A stretch of DNA of 64,000 nt from JAMHWF01 sp048500255 (GTDB lineage: Bacteria > Pseudomonadota > Gammaproteobacteria > Burkholderiales > Burkholderiaceae_C). The notes beneath the pieces are model-generated. The model was not told the DNA's origin, did no database searches, and worked only from the letters and a program-made list of their open reading frames with translations. The position numbers were made by a program, and so were the translations under genes. Every line of letters begins with the position of its first letter. The first letter of the stretch is position 1. The DNA is taken from contig JASNYH010000011.1 of NCBI GenBank assembly GCA_048500255.1, positions 1-64,000 of the forward strand, written 5' to 3'. Shown here piece after piece: positions 16,475 to 25,439 of this stretch.

Positions 16475-18520
16475 GTGGAGGGCAGCGTGGAAGCCGGCGT
16501 GGAAACGTCCATGGAATCGCAGCAGCCGCCGCCGCTCGAGTTGCGCCTGCTCGGGCCGCTCGCCGTGCGGCGCGGCGGCGTCGCGCTCGCGCTGCCGGCG
16601 TCGCGCAAGGTGCGCGCGCTGCTCGCCTACCTGGCGCTGGCGCCGCGGCCGGTAACGCGCAGCCATTTGTGCGATCTGCTGTGGGACGTGCCCAACGATC
16701 CGCGCGGCGAGCTGCGCTGGTGCCTCAGCAAGCTGCGCGGCCTGCTCGACGACGGCGCGCGGCGCCGCGTGCTGGCGCTCGACGACTCGATCGCGCTCGA
16801 CCTCGCGGGCTGCCGCGTCGACGCGCTCGAAGTGGCGCGCGCCGCCGACGCCGGCGTCGACACGTTGAACCCGCAACGCCAGCGTGCACTGCTCGCGCTG
16901 TGCGAAGGCGACTTCGTCGAGGGCCTCGACCTCGCGCGCAGCCCTGGCTGGAGCGCCTGGCTGACGGCGCAGCGGCGGCGCCTGCGCGACGGCCACGTCG
17001 CGCTGCTCGAGCACGCCGCGTCGGCATTGCCGGACGCCGACGCGCTGCCCTTGCTCGAGCAGTGGACGCGCGTCGCGCCGTTCGAACGCCGCGCGCACGA
17101 ACGGCTGCTCGGTGCGCTGGCCCGGCTGGGCCGTCGGCGCGAGGGCGACGAGCACGTCGCCGCGACGGCGGCGCGCTACGACGCCGAAGGGCTCGACAGC
17201 GTGCCGCTGCGCCGCTGGTGGCACGACGCGGCGCGTGCGCCGGACGCCGCCTCGATGGTGGCCGCCGCGTCTGTCCCGTCCGAGCCCTCTGCCGAGCCGG
17301 CGCAACGCCCGCCGCCCGAGGCCGCGCGGCGCGCATCGATCGCCGTGATGCCTTTCACCGACCGCTCGGCAGCGCCCGGCACGCGCGGCGGCGCGGCCGA
17401 CGCGCTGGCGCACGACGTGATCACGCGCCTGGCCAAGCTGCGCAACCTGCTCGTCATCGCCCAGGGCAGCGTGTTCGCGCTGCACGAGCGCGGCATCGGC
17501 GACGACGAGGCGGCGCGCCTGCTCGGCGTCGATTACGTCGTCGGCGGCACGGTGCGCATCGACGGGGGGCGCATCGCCGTCGGCGTCGAGCTGTCGGAGA
17601 CGCGCAGCGGCCGCGTCGCCTGGGCCGAGAGCTACCGCCAGCCGCTCGACGACGCCTTCGACGTGCTCGAGCAGATCGGCAACCGCATCGTGGCGTCGGT
17701 CGCCGGCGAGGTCGAGCTGATCGAGCGCAATCGCGCCATCCTGCAGCCGCCGGCGTCGCTCGACGCCTGGCAGGCGCACCACCGCGGCCTGTGGCACATG
17801 GTGCGCTTCAGCCGGCCCGACAACGAGCAGGCGCGGCACTGGTTCCAGACCGCCGTCGCGCTGGATCCGACCTTCGCGCGCGCCTGGGCGGGCCTGTCGT
17901 TCACGCACTTCCAGACCGCGTTCCAGGGCTGGGACGGCGGCGGCCGCGAAGCCGCCGTCGAGCGCGCGCTCGACGCCGCCGGCCAGAGCCTGATGGCCGA
18001 CGACCGCGACCCGGCGGCGCACTGGGCGATGGGCCGCGCGCTGTGGCTGCGCGGCGGCGACGGCGCGGCCATCGTCGGCGAGCTCGAACGCGCGATCGAG
18101 CTCAGTCCCAACTTCGCGCTCGGCCACTACACGCTGGCCTTCGTGCAGTCGCAATCCGGCGATGCGCAGGCGGCGATCGCAGCGTCGGACCACTCGCGCG
18201 AGCTGAGCCCGTTCGACCCCATGCTGTTCGCGATGCTCGGTTCACGTGCGATGGCGCTGGTGCGGCTCGGCCGCCATGCCGAAGCCGCCGACTGGGCCGT
18301 GCAGGCCGCCGCGCGACCCAATGCGCACCCGCACATCCACGCCATCGCCGCCTACAGCCTTGCGCTCGCCGGCCGCGGCGACGAGGCCCGCTCCCACGCC
18401 GCCGCCGTGCGGCGCACGCTGCCCGACTACGGTGTCGCCGACTTCCTGCGCGCCTTCCGCTTCGACGAGCGCGGCGCCGCGCTGTTCCGCGACGGCGCGC
18501 GCGAGGTCGGGATGGCGTGA
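16475..18520 (+). CDS. SARP-type (BTAD) transcriptional regulator with TolB-like and TPR domains
   Basis: The 681-residue protein begins with an OmpR-like winged-helix DNA-binding region (LELRLLGPLAVRRGGVALAL, then RKVRALLAYLALAPRPVTRS) and a bacterial transcriptional activation domain (about 100-250, ending RRREGDEHVAATAARYDAEG). A linker leads to a TolB_N/CyaD-like segment (SIAVMPFTDRS, about 288-430, DYVVGGTVRIDGGRIAVGVEL) and C-terminal tetratricopeptide repeats (about 455-660). This combination is known from proteobacterial adenylate-cyclase-like and SARP regulators. GTG 16475 is chosen for the AAGGA site upstream; ATG 16511 is an alternative. It is divergent from the methyltransferase, its most likely target (inference). 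Confidence 0.8.
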   Translation: MEGSVEAGVETSMESQQPPPLELRLLGPLAVRRGGVALALPASRKVRALLAYLALAPRPVTRSHLCDLLWDVPNDPRGELRWCLSKLRGLLDDGARRRVLALDDSIALDLAGCRVDALEVARAADAGVDTLNPQRQRALLALCEGDFVEGLDLARSPGWSAWLTAQRRRLRDGHVALLEHAASALPDADALPLLEQWTRVAPFERRAHERLLGALARLGRRREGDEHVAATAARYDAEGLDSVPLRRWWHDAARAPDAASMVAAASVPSEPSAEPAQRPPPEAARRASIAVMPFTDRSAAPGTRGGAADALAHDVITRLAKLRNLLVIAQGSVFALHERGIGDDEAARLLGVDYVVGGTVRIDGGRIAVGVELSETRSGRVAWAESYRQPLDDAFDVLEQIGNRIVASVAGEVELIERNRAILQPPASLDAWQAHHRGLWHMVRFSRPDNEQARHWFQTAVALDPTFARAWAGLSFTHFQTAFQGWDGGGREAAVERALDAAGQSLMADDRDPAAHWAMGRALWLRGGDGAAIVGELERAIELSPNFALGHYTLAFVQSQSGDAQAAIAASDHSRELSPFDPMLFAMLGSRAMALVRLGRHAEAADWAVQAAARPNAHPHIHAIAAYSLALAGRGDEARSHAAAVRRTLPDYGVADFLRAFRFDERGAALFRDGAREVGMA

Positions 18521-18650
18521 TCCGCGAAGCGATCGAGTTCCATCTCGATGGGCTGCGTGACTGCGGCAAGCCCGTGCCGCCGCCGACGTCGTGCCGAGTT
18601 GGTCCGCGCTGATGCCGCAGCGTCGGTACGCGGCGCCATCAGCCGGCGCG
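18519..18650 (+). pseudogene. hicB: Frameshifted 3' remnant of a HicB-type antitoxin gene
   Basis: Immediately after the SARP gene one frame reads VIREAIEFHLDGLRDCGKPVPPPTS, the typical C-terminal signature of HicB antitoxins. The match then continues in another frame as RAELVRADAAASV, requiring a 2-nt loss or 1-nt gain around 18590. No HicA toxin or HicB N-terminal domain is present. The sequence therefore looks like a relic of a toxin-antitoxin pair. Confidence 0.5.
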
Positions 18651-18651
18651 A

Positions 18652-20133
18652 CTACCGCCCCGCCGCCACCGCCGCATCCTGCTCGCGCCACCCGCCGCCG
18701 AGCGCGCGATAGGCGGCAATGCGGTTCTGCTGCAGCGCCAGCTGCGCCGTGATCAGCGCCTGCTGGGCGGCGAACAGCGTGCGCTGCGCGTCGAGCAGTT
18801 CGAGCGAACTGGCGACGCCGTTGTCGAAGCGCAGCTGGCTCAGGCGAAAGCGCGCCGTCTCGGCGTCGGTCTGCGCCTGTTGCGCCGCGAGCTGCTCGCC
18901 GAGCGTGGCGCGCCCGGCCAGCGTGTCGGCGACGTCGCGGAACGCCGACTGCACGGCGCGCTCGTACTGCGCGACGGCGCTCGCACGCTGCGCCTCGGCG
19001 ATCTCGAGGTTGGCGCGGTTGCGCCCGGCGTCGAACAGCGGCAGAAAGATCTGCGGCGCATAGCTCCAGGCGCTGTCCTTGAACAGATCCGAAAGGTGCG
19101 TGCTCGCCGTGCCGACGCTGGCCGTCAGCGTGATGCGCGGATAGAAGGCGGCGCGCGCAGCGCCGATGTTGGCGTTGGCGGCGATCAGCTGCTGCTCGGC
19201 CTGGCGCACGTCGGGGCGGCGCAGCAGCGACTCCGACGGCAGGCCGGCCGGCACGTCGGCCAGCGGCGCCTGCGCGGCCCAGGTCTGCGCCGGCGGCAGC
19301 GTCTCGGGCAGCGGCCGGCCGACGAGCAGCGCGATCGCGTTGAGATCGAGCTCGCGCTGACGGCGCTGCGCCGCGCGCGCGATGCGTGCCGCCTCGACCT
19401 GCGACTGCGCGAGACGCAGGTCGAGCTCGGAGCTGGCGCCGTTGTCGAAGCGCAGCTTGGTCAGCCGCAGCGATTCTTCGCGCGTCGCCAGCGTGCGCTC
19501 GGTCAATGCGAGCAGCTCGTCGTCGGCGGCGAGCGCGTAGTGCAGATTGGCCAGCGTCGCGACCAGCGAGACCTGCGCCGCCTTGCGCCCCTCGTCGCTC
19601 GCGAAGTACTGCGCCCCGGCCACGTCGCCGAGCGAGCGGATGCGACCGAACAAGTCGATCTCCCAGGTGGCGAACGAGAAGCCAGCGGTGTAGACGCTCG
19701 TCATCCCGCCGCCGCCGCCGCCCGGCTGGCGCAGCCCGGTCGCGCCGACACCCACCGTCGGCCAGGTGTCGGCGCGCCGCACCGTGACGAGGGCGCGCGC
19801 CGCGTCGACGTTGGCCATCGCGACGCGCAGGTCGCGGTTGTGCTCGAGCGCGAGTGTGATCAGCGCGCGCAGGCGCGCGTCGGTGAAGAAGTCCTGCCAC
19901 GCCAGGTCGGGCGCCGCCACCGTCGTCGCCGGCGCCTTCGCGTCGGCCGCCGCGGCGAGCGGGAAGCGCTCGGCCACCGGCGCCGGCGGGCGCTCGTAGC
20001 GCGGCGCGAGCGACATGCAGCCGGCGAGCAGCAGCGTCGTCGCCAGCGCCGCCGTCGTCGTCACCGCGGCGGCGGTCGCGCCGCGCGGCGCCCGGGGCGT
20101 GAACGGTCGGGAGTGCGTGTGCGTGTGCTTCAT
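18652..20133 (-). CDS. RND efflux outer-membrane channel, NodT/OprM family lipoprotein
   Basis: The 493-residue product has a lipoprotein signal with lipobox LLLAGC, the OMF start YERPPAPVAERFPL, WQDFFTDARLRALITLALEHNRDLR, and two repeated outer-membrane-efflux segments (TKLRFDNGASSELDLRLAQ and SQLRFDNGVASSLELLDAQ). It is the outer-membrane tunnel of a tripartite pump. The ATG at 20133 overlaps the stop of the RND gene by 4 nt, so the two are coupled. Third gene of the efflux operon. Confidence 0.92.
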   Translation of the reverse strand: MKHTHTHSRPFTPRAPRGATAAAVTTTAALATTLLLAGCMSLAPRYERPPAPVAERFPLAAAADAKAPATTVAAPDLAWQDFFTDARLRALITLALEHNRDLRVAMANVDAARALVTVRRADTWPTVGVGATGLRQPGGGGGGMTSVYTAGFSFATWEIDLFGRIRSLGDVAGAQYFASDEGRKAAQVSLVATLANLHYALAADDELLALTERTLATREESLRLTKLRFDNGASSELDLRLAQSQVEAARIARAAQRRQRELDLNAIALLVGRPLPETLPPAQTWAAQAPLADVPAGLPSESLLRRPDVRQAEQQLIAANANIGAARAAFYPRITLTASVGTASTHLSDLFKDSAWSYAPQIFLPLFDAGRNRANLEIAEAQRASAVAQYERAVQSAFRDVADTLAGRATLGEQLAAQQAQTDAETARFRLSQLRFDNGVASSLELLDAQRTLFAAQQALITAQLALQQNRIAAYRALGGGWREQDAAVAAGR

Positions 20134-23100
20134 GCGGGGCGTCCCTGCGAAGGCGGCGTCGTCGGGGGCGGCGGCGATGCCGCGTCGTCGGCCTCGACCT
20201 CGTGCGCATACATGCGCCGCTGGCGCTCGCTGCCCTTGAACCAGCGCCGCACGACGACGAAGAATACCGGCACGAAGAAGACGGCCAGCGCCGTCGCCGT
20301 GACCATGCCGCCGAGCACGCCGGTGCCGATGGCGCGCTGGCTCGCCGAGCCGGCGCCGGTGGCGATGGCCAGCGGCAGCACGCCCAGCATGAAGGCCATC
20401 GACGTCATCAGGATCGGCCGGAAGCGCAGGTGCGCCGCCTCGATCACGGCGTCGATCGCGCTCCTGCCCTGCGCCTGAAGGTCTTTCGCGAACTCGATGA
20501 TCAGCACGGCGTTCTTGGCCGACAGGCCGATGATCGTGATCAGGCCGACCTTGAAATAGACGTCGTTGGGCAGTCCGAACAGATTGGCCGCGCCGACGAC
20601 GCCGAGCACGCCCAGCGGCACCACGAGGATGACGGAGAACGGGATCGACCAGCTTTCGTAGAGTGCCGCCAGGCACAGGAAGACGGCCAGCAGCGAGAAG
20701 CCGAGCAGGATGAACGCCGTCGCACCCGCCAGCTTCTCCTCGCGCGACAGCCCCGTCCACTCGTAGGCGAAGCCGGGCGGCAACTGCGCGGCCAGCCGCT
20801 CCATCTCGGCCATCGCCTCGCCGGTGCTGCGCCCGGGTGCGGCGTCGCCGGCGATGCGCATCGTCGGATAGCCGTTGTAGCGGATCGTCTGCACCGGGCC
20901 CGTGACCCACTGCGTCGTCGCGAAGGCCGACAGCGGCACCGGCTGGCCGCGCGCGTTGACGGCGTTGACGCGCAGCAGGTCCTCGGGCTGCATGCGCGCC
21001 GCCGCGTCGGCCTGCACGACGACGCGCTGCAGCCGCCCTGCGTTCGGAAAGTCGTTGACGTAGGCCGAACCGAAGGTCGTCGAGATCGCGGCGTTGATCG
21101 CGTCGAAGCTCACGCCGAGCGCCGCCGCCTTGGCACGGTCGATGTCCAGGCGCAGCTGGGCGGCGTCCTCCAGACCGTCGGGGCGCACGCCGGTGACGAC
21201 CTGGCTCTGCGCGGCCATGCCGAGCAGCTGGTTGCGCGCGGCGAGCAGCGCCTCGTGACCGAGGCCGCCGCGGTCCTGCAGGCGGAACGCGAAGCCCGAC
21301 GCCGTGCCCAACTCGGGAATCGGCGGCGGGCTGAGCGGGAAGATGAACGCGTCGCGCACGCCCATCAGCGCGCCGAAGGCGCGGCCGGCCAGCGCCTGCG
21401 CCGTGTGGCCGGCGCCCTTGCGCTCGTCCCAGGGCTTGAGCGTGACGAAGGCGAGACCCGCGTTCTGGCCCTGGCCCGAGAAGCTGAAGCCGAGCACGCC
21501 GACCATGCCCTGCACCTCGGGCTGCTTCAGCATGAAGCCCTCGACCTGCTTCATCGCCTCGACGGTGCGGTTGACGGTGGCGCCCGGCGGCAGCTGCACG
21601 TTGACGATGACGTAGCCCTGGTCCTCCTGCGGGATGAATGACGCCGGCAGCCGCGCGAACAGCAGCGCGACGACGCCGGCGATCGCGAGGTAGATGAACA
21701 TGAAGCGCCCGCCCCGGCGCACGATCCATGCGACGCGCCCTTCGTAGCCCTTGGCGGTGCGCGAGAAGCCGCGATTGAACCAGCCGAAGAAGCCGCCCTT
21801 GGCGTGGTGGTGGCCGGCCTCGACGGGCTTGAGCAGCGTCGCGCACAGTGCCGGCGTGAGCGACAGCGCCATGAAGGCCGACAGCGCGATCGACGCCACC
21901 ATCACGGCCGAGAATTGACGATAGATGTTGCCCACCGCGCCGGTGAAGAAGGCCAGCGGCACGAACACCGACACCAGCACCACCGTGACGCCGACGATGG
22001 CGCCCGAGATCTGGCCCATCGCCTTGCGCGTCGCGGCGCGCGGCGGCAGCCCCTCCTCGCTCATGATGCGCTCGACGTTCTCGACGACGACGATGGCGTC
22101 GTCGACCACGATGCCGATCACCAGCACCATGCCGAACAGCGTCAGCACGTTGATCGAGAAGCCCAGCGCCAGCAGCACGGCGAAGGTGCCGAGCAGCGCC
22201 ACCGGCACGACGATCGTCGGGATCACGGTGTAGCGCCAGTTCTGCAGGAACAGGAACATCACGAGGAACACCAGCACCACCGCCTCGAGCAGCGTGACGA
22301 CCACCTGCGAGATCGAGATCCGCACGAAGCGCGAGCTGTCGTACGGAATGGCGTGCTTCATGCCCTTGGGGAAGTACTGCGCCAGCTCGTCCATGCGCTT
22401 GCGCACCGCGTCGGCCGTGGCCAGCGCATTGCCGGTCGGCGACAGCTGCACGCCGATGCCGGTCGACGGGTTGCCGTTGAGCCGCGCCGACGTCGCATAG
22501 GTCTGCGCGCCGAGCTCGATGCGCGCCACGTCGCGCAGCCGCAGCGCCGAGCCGTCGGGGTTGGCGCGCAGCACGATGTTGCCGAACTGCTCGACGCTGC
22601 CGAGCTGACCCTCGACGACGACGGTGGCGAACACCGACTGCCCCGGCACGTTGGGCAGGTCGCCGATCGTGCCCGCCGAGACCTGCGCGTTCTGCGCGCG
22701 GATCGCGGCCGTGACCTCGGCGTTCGACAGGTTGTAGCCGACGAGCCTGGCCGGGTCGAGCCAGACGCGCATCGCGCGCTCGGTGCCGAACAACTGCGCC
22801 TGGCCGACGCCCGGCACGCGCTGGATCTCGGGCAGGATGTTGCGCGCCGCGTAGTCGCCGAGCGCGATCGGGTCGAACGCCGGATCGTCGGACGCGAGAA
22901 TGGTGAACAGCAGGAAATTGGAGCGCGACTTCTCGACGCGCACGCCCTGCTGCGTCACGGCCTGCGGCAGCCGCGGCGTGGCGCGCGAAAGCCGGTTCTG
23001 CACGTCGACCTGCGCCAGGTCGGCGTTGGTGCCGGGCTCGTAGCTGATCGTGATCGTGCCGGTGCCGTTGGCCTGCGCCACCGACTCCATGTAGATCAGG

Positions 23101-23321
23101 CCGGGCGAGCCGTTGATCTCCTGCTCGACGATGCTGAGCACCGAGTTCTCGAGCGTCTGCGCCGACGCGCCGGGATAGACGGCGGTGACGACGATCGTCG
23201 GCGGCGCCACCGGCGGGTACTGCGACACCGGCAGCTGCGTGATCGCCGTGCCGCCGAGCACCAGCACGAACAGCGCGATCACCCAGGCGAAGATCGGCCT
23301 GTCGATGAAGAAGCGGGCCAT
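20130..23321 (-). CDS. HAE1-family RND multidrug efflux transporter (AcrB-like)
   Basis: A complete 1063-residue RND pump: N-terminus MARFFIDRPIFAWVIALFVL, two halves each with six TMs, porter-domain motif LPVSQYPPVAPP, and the TM4 proton relay VVDDAIVVVENVERIM with the paired aspartates. The second half shows ILMTSMAFMLGVLPLAIATG-type sequence. It drives proton-coupled export of hydrophobic drugs, detergents or dyes; substrates are not predictable. It sits between the membrane-fusion and outer-membrane genes of one operon. Confidence 0.95.
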   Translation of the reverse strand: MARFFIDRPIFAWVIALFVLVLGGTAITQLPVSQYPPVAPPTIVVTAVYPGASAQTLENSVLSIVEQEINGSPGLIYMESVAQANGTGTITISYEPGTNADLAQVDVQNRLSRATPRLPQAVTQQGVRVEKSRSNFLLFTILASDDPAFDPIALGDYAARNILPEIQRVPGVGQAQLFGTERAMRVWLDPARLVGYNLSNAEVTAAIRAQNAQVSAGTIGDLPNVPGQSVFATVVVEGQLGSVEQFGNIVLRANPDGSALRLRDVARIELGAQTYATSARLNGNPSTGIGVQLSPTGNALATADAVRKRMDELAQYFPKGMKHAIPYDSSRFVRISISQVVVTLLEAVVLVFLVMFLFLQNWRYTVIPTIVVPVALLGTFAVLLALGFSINVLTLFGMVLVIGIVVDDAIVVVENVERIMSEEGLPPRAATRKAMGQISGAIVGVTVVLVSVFVPLAFFTGAVGNIYRQFSAVMVASIALSAFMALSLTPALCATLLKPVEAGHHHAKGGFFGWFNRGFSRTAKGYEGRVAWIVRRGGRFMFIYLAIAGVVALLFARLPASFIPQEDQGYVIVNVQLPPGATVNRTVEAMKQVEGFMLKQPEVQGMVGVLGFSFSGQGQNAGLAFVTLKPWDERKGAGHTAQALAGRAFGALMGVRDAFIFPLSPPPIPELGTASGFAFRLQDRGGLGHEALLAARNQLLGMAAQSQVVTGVRPDGLEDAAQLRLDIDRAKAAALGVSFDAINAAISTTFGSAYVNDFPNAGRLQRVVVQADAAARMQPEDLLRVNAVNARGQPVPLSAFATTQWVTGPVQTIRYNGYPTMRIAGDAAPGRSTGEAMAEMERLAAQLPPGFAYEWTGLSREEKLAGATAFILLGFSLLAVFLCLAALYESWSIPFSVILVVPLGVLGVVGAANLFGLPNDVYFKVGLITIIGLSAKNAVLIIEFAKDLQAQGRSAIDAVIEAAHLRFRPILMTSMAFMLGVLPLAIATGAGSASQRAIGTGVLGGMVTATALAVFFVPVFFVVVRRWFKGSERQRRMYAHEVEADDAASPPPPTTPPSQGRPA

Positions 23322-23334
23322 CGAGGCGGCTCCT

Positions 23335-24660
23335 TCAGCGGCTCGCGGCCGACGCGGCGCGGCCCGGGGGCGCCGACGCCGGCATCGCCGCGCCTGCTGC
23401 CGCGCTCGCTGCGGCCGGGGGCGTCCCCGCCGCCGCGCCGCCGTTCGGCGCCGACGCGCCGCCGGTCCACGGTACCGGCTGCACCGGCGCTCCGGGCTGC
23501 ATCTTCTGGAACCCGTCGACGATGACGCGTTCGCCCGCCTGCAGGCCGCCGGTCACGACCCACTGGCCATCCTGCGAGCCGCCGACCTGCACCTTGCGCG
23601 GCGCCGGCTTGGCGTCGGCGCCGACGACGAGCACGCTGTCGCCCTGCGCCGAGCGCGTCACGGCCTGCTGAGGAAGCAGCACGGCGTCGTCGACGCGGGC
23701 CTGTGCGAGACTGCCCCGCACGTAGAGGCCGGGGAGCAGCCGCAGCTCGCGGTTGGGCACCTCGGCGCGCAGCGTGACCTGGCCCGAGGTCGCATCGACC
23801 GCGAGGTCGGAGAACAGCAGCCGGCCGGCCTGCGGCAGCACGCCGCCGTCGTCGGTGACGATGCGCACCGGCACCGCTTCGACCGGCTTGGCGGCGCCGC
23901 GCGCGAACGACTGGCGCAGCCGCTGCAGCTCGCTGATCGGCTGCGTGAAGTTGACGTAGACCGGATCGATCTGCTGGATCAGCGCGAGCTGCGTCGCCTC
24001 GACCGACGACACCAGTGCGCCCTCGGTGACGAGCGCGCGGCCGATGCGCCCCGAGATCGGCGCCGTCACCGTCGCATAGCCTAGGTTGAGCCGGGCCGTC
24101 TGCACGGCGGCGCGCGCCGCGGCGACATCGGCCTCGGCCTGCTTCTGAGCCGCCTGGGCGTTGACGTAGTCCTGCTGGCTGATCGCGTTGGCCTCGCGCA
24201 GCGGCGCGAAGCGCTGCGCCTGCGCGGTGGCCTGCGTCACGTTGGCCTGCGCCTTGGCGAGCGTGGCCTCGGCGCTGTCCAGCGCCGCCTTGTACGGCGC
24301 CGCGTCGATCTGGAACAGCGGCTGGCCGGCCTTGACGTCGCTGCCCTCGCGGAACAGGCGCTTGTGCACGATGCCGGTGACGCGCGCCCGAACCTGTGCC
24401 GTGCGCAGCGCCTCGACGCGGCCCGGCAGCTCGCTGGCGATCGTCAGCGTGGCGGGCGCGACGGTGACGACGCCGACCTGCGGCGGCGGCGGCATGCCGC
24501 CGCCCGGGCCGCCGGGTCCGCCGGGGCCGCCGCCCTTGGGCTTGTCGCCGCCGCCGCAGCCGGCGAGCGCCAGTGCCAATGCCGCTGCCGCGGGCGCCAA
24601 CAAGCGGCGCCGAGGGTTCGAAAGGAGCGTACGGGCGATCGATCGCATCGAAGTCGTCAC
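23335..24660 (-). CDS. RND efflux periplasmic adaptor (AcrA-like lipoprotein)
   Basis: The 441-residue product has a lipobox (LALAGC, near residue 35), a Gly/Pro-rich linker, then the lipoyl/beta-barrel adaptor architecture: ELPGRVEALRTAQVRARVTG, KRLFREGSDVKAGQPLFQID, a hairpin with AISQQDYVNAQAAQKQAEAD, and GYATVTAPISGRIGRALVTEG. First gene of the operon, 13 nt before the RND pump. Its promoter region faces the TetR regulator gene across a TTACAT/ATGTAA dyad. Confidence 0.93.
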   Translation of the reverse strand: MTTSMRSIARTLLSNPRRRLLAPAAAALALALAGCGGGDKPKGGGPGGPGGPGGGMPPPPQVGVVTVAPATLTIASELPGRVEALRTAQVRARVTGIVHKRLFREGSDVKAGQPLFQIDAAPYKAALDSAEATLAKAQANVTQATAQAQRFAPLREANAISQQDYVNAQAAQKQAEADVAAARAAVQTARLNLGYATVTAPISGRIGRALVTEGALVSSVEATQLALIQQIDPVYVNFTQPISELQRLRQSFARGAAKPVEAVPVRIVTDDGGVLPQAGRLLFSDLAVDATSGQVTLRAEVPNRELRLLPGLYVRGSLAQARVDDAVLLPQQAVTRSAQGDSVLVVGADAKPAPRKVQVGGSQDGQWVVTGGLQAGERVIVDGFQKMQPGAPVQPVPWTGGASAPNGGAAAGTPPAAASAAAGAAMPASAPPGRAASAASR

Positions 24661-24735
24661 GGGGGGTTCCTTGCGCAGGATCCACCGGCCGTGAGACTGC
24701 CGCCGCCGGTGCGTTGCGTTCGTAGTGCCGCTAGT

Positions 24736-24757
24736 TTACATACACTGCTGAATGTAA
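24736..24757. promoter_or_regulatory. Probable TetR/AcrR-type operator
   Basis: TTACAT (24736-24741) and ATGTAA (24752-24757) form a perfect 6-bp dyad separated by 10 bp, in the AT-rich part of the spacer between the divergent efflux operon and its TetR-family regulator. The half-sites match those known for AcrR, TtgR and MexR-like efflux repressors. The assignment is by position and similarity; binding is not shown. Confidence 0.65.
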
Positions 24758-24796
24758 GAAGCGCGCCGACCGGCGCGCCGCTGGAGGACTGCCCGC

Positions 24797-25417
24797 ATGC
24801 CGCGCCGCACGAAGGAGGAGGCTCTCGCCACACGCGACGCGCTGCTCGACGCCGCCGAGGCTGTCTTCGAAGCGCGCGGCGTGGCGGGGGCGACGCTCGG
24901 CCACATCGCCGCCGCCGCCGGCGTCACGCGCGGCGCCGTCTACTGGCACTTCCGCGACAAGGGCGACCTGCTGCAGGCGATGCTGGCACGGGCCGCATTC
25001 CCCTTCGAGCAGCAGTGGCGTGCCGGCGTCGACGGCGCCGCTCCGTTGGGCCAGCTCGAGCGCACGGCCTGCGACGTGCTCCGGCGCGTCGCCGCCGAGC
25101 CGCGGCTGCAGTGCCTGCAGCGCATCGTCGGCCAGCACGACGCCTGCGGCGACGTCGGCGCGCCGATCGTCGAGCGCCACCGCCTGGTGCGCGCAGCCTT
25201 CCAGCGCCGCGCCGAGACGCTGCTGCGCCGCGCGCGCCGCGCCGGCCAGCTGCGTTCGGGCGTCGTCGTGCGCCACGCCGCGATCGGCCTGCAGGCGCTG
25301 CTCGACGGCCTGGTTCGCGGCTGGATCGCCGAGCCCGATGCATTCGACCTGCCGCGCGCCGGGCGCAGCGCCATCGCGATCTATCTCGAGGGGTTGCGCC
25401 GCCGCGGCCGGCCCTGA
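24797..25417 (+). CDS. TetR/AcrR-family efflux repressor
   Basis: A 206-residue regulator with the TetR helix-turn-helix at the N-terminus (MPRRTKEEALATRDALLDAA, FEARGVAGATLGHIAAAAGV, TRGAVYWHFRDKGDLLQAML) closely following the AcrR/TtgR pattern, and an alpha-helical C-terminal ligand domain. It is transcribed away from the RND operon and is 40 nt from the dyad at 24736-24757, so it presumably represses both directions and is released by pump substrates (family knowledge plus context). Confidence 0.9.
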   Translation: MPRRTKEEALATRDALLDAAEAVFEARGVAGATLGHIAAAAGVTRGAVYWHFRDKGDLLQAMLARAAFPFEQQWRAGVDGAAPLGQLERTACDVLRRVAAEPRLQCLQRIVGQHDACGDVGAPIVERHRLVRAAFQRRAETLLRRARRAGQLRSGVVVRHAAIGLQALLDGLVRGWIAEPDAFDLPRAGRSAIAIYLEGLRRRGRP

Positions 25418-25439
25418 CTGGCTGCGCCGGCGGTCTCGT

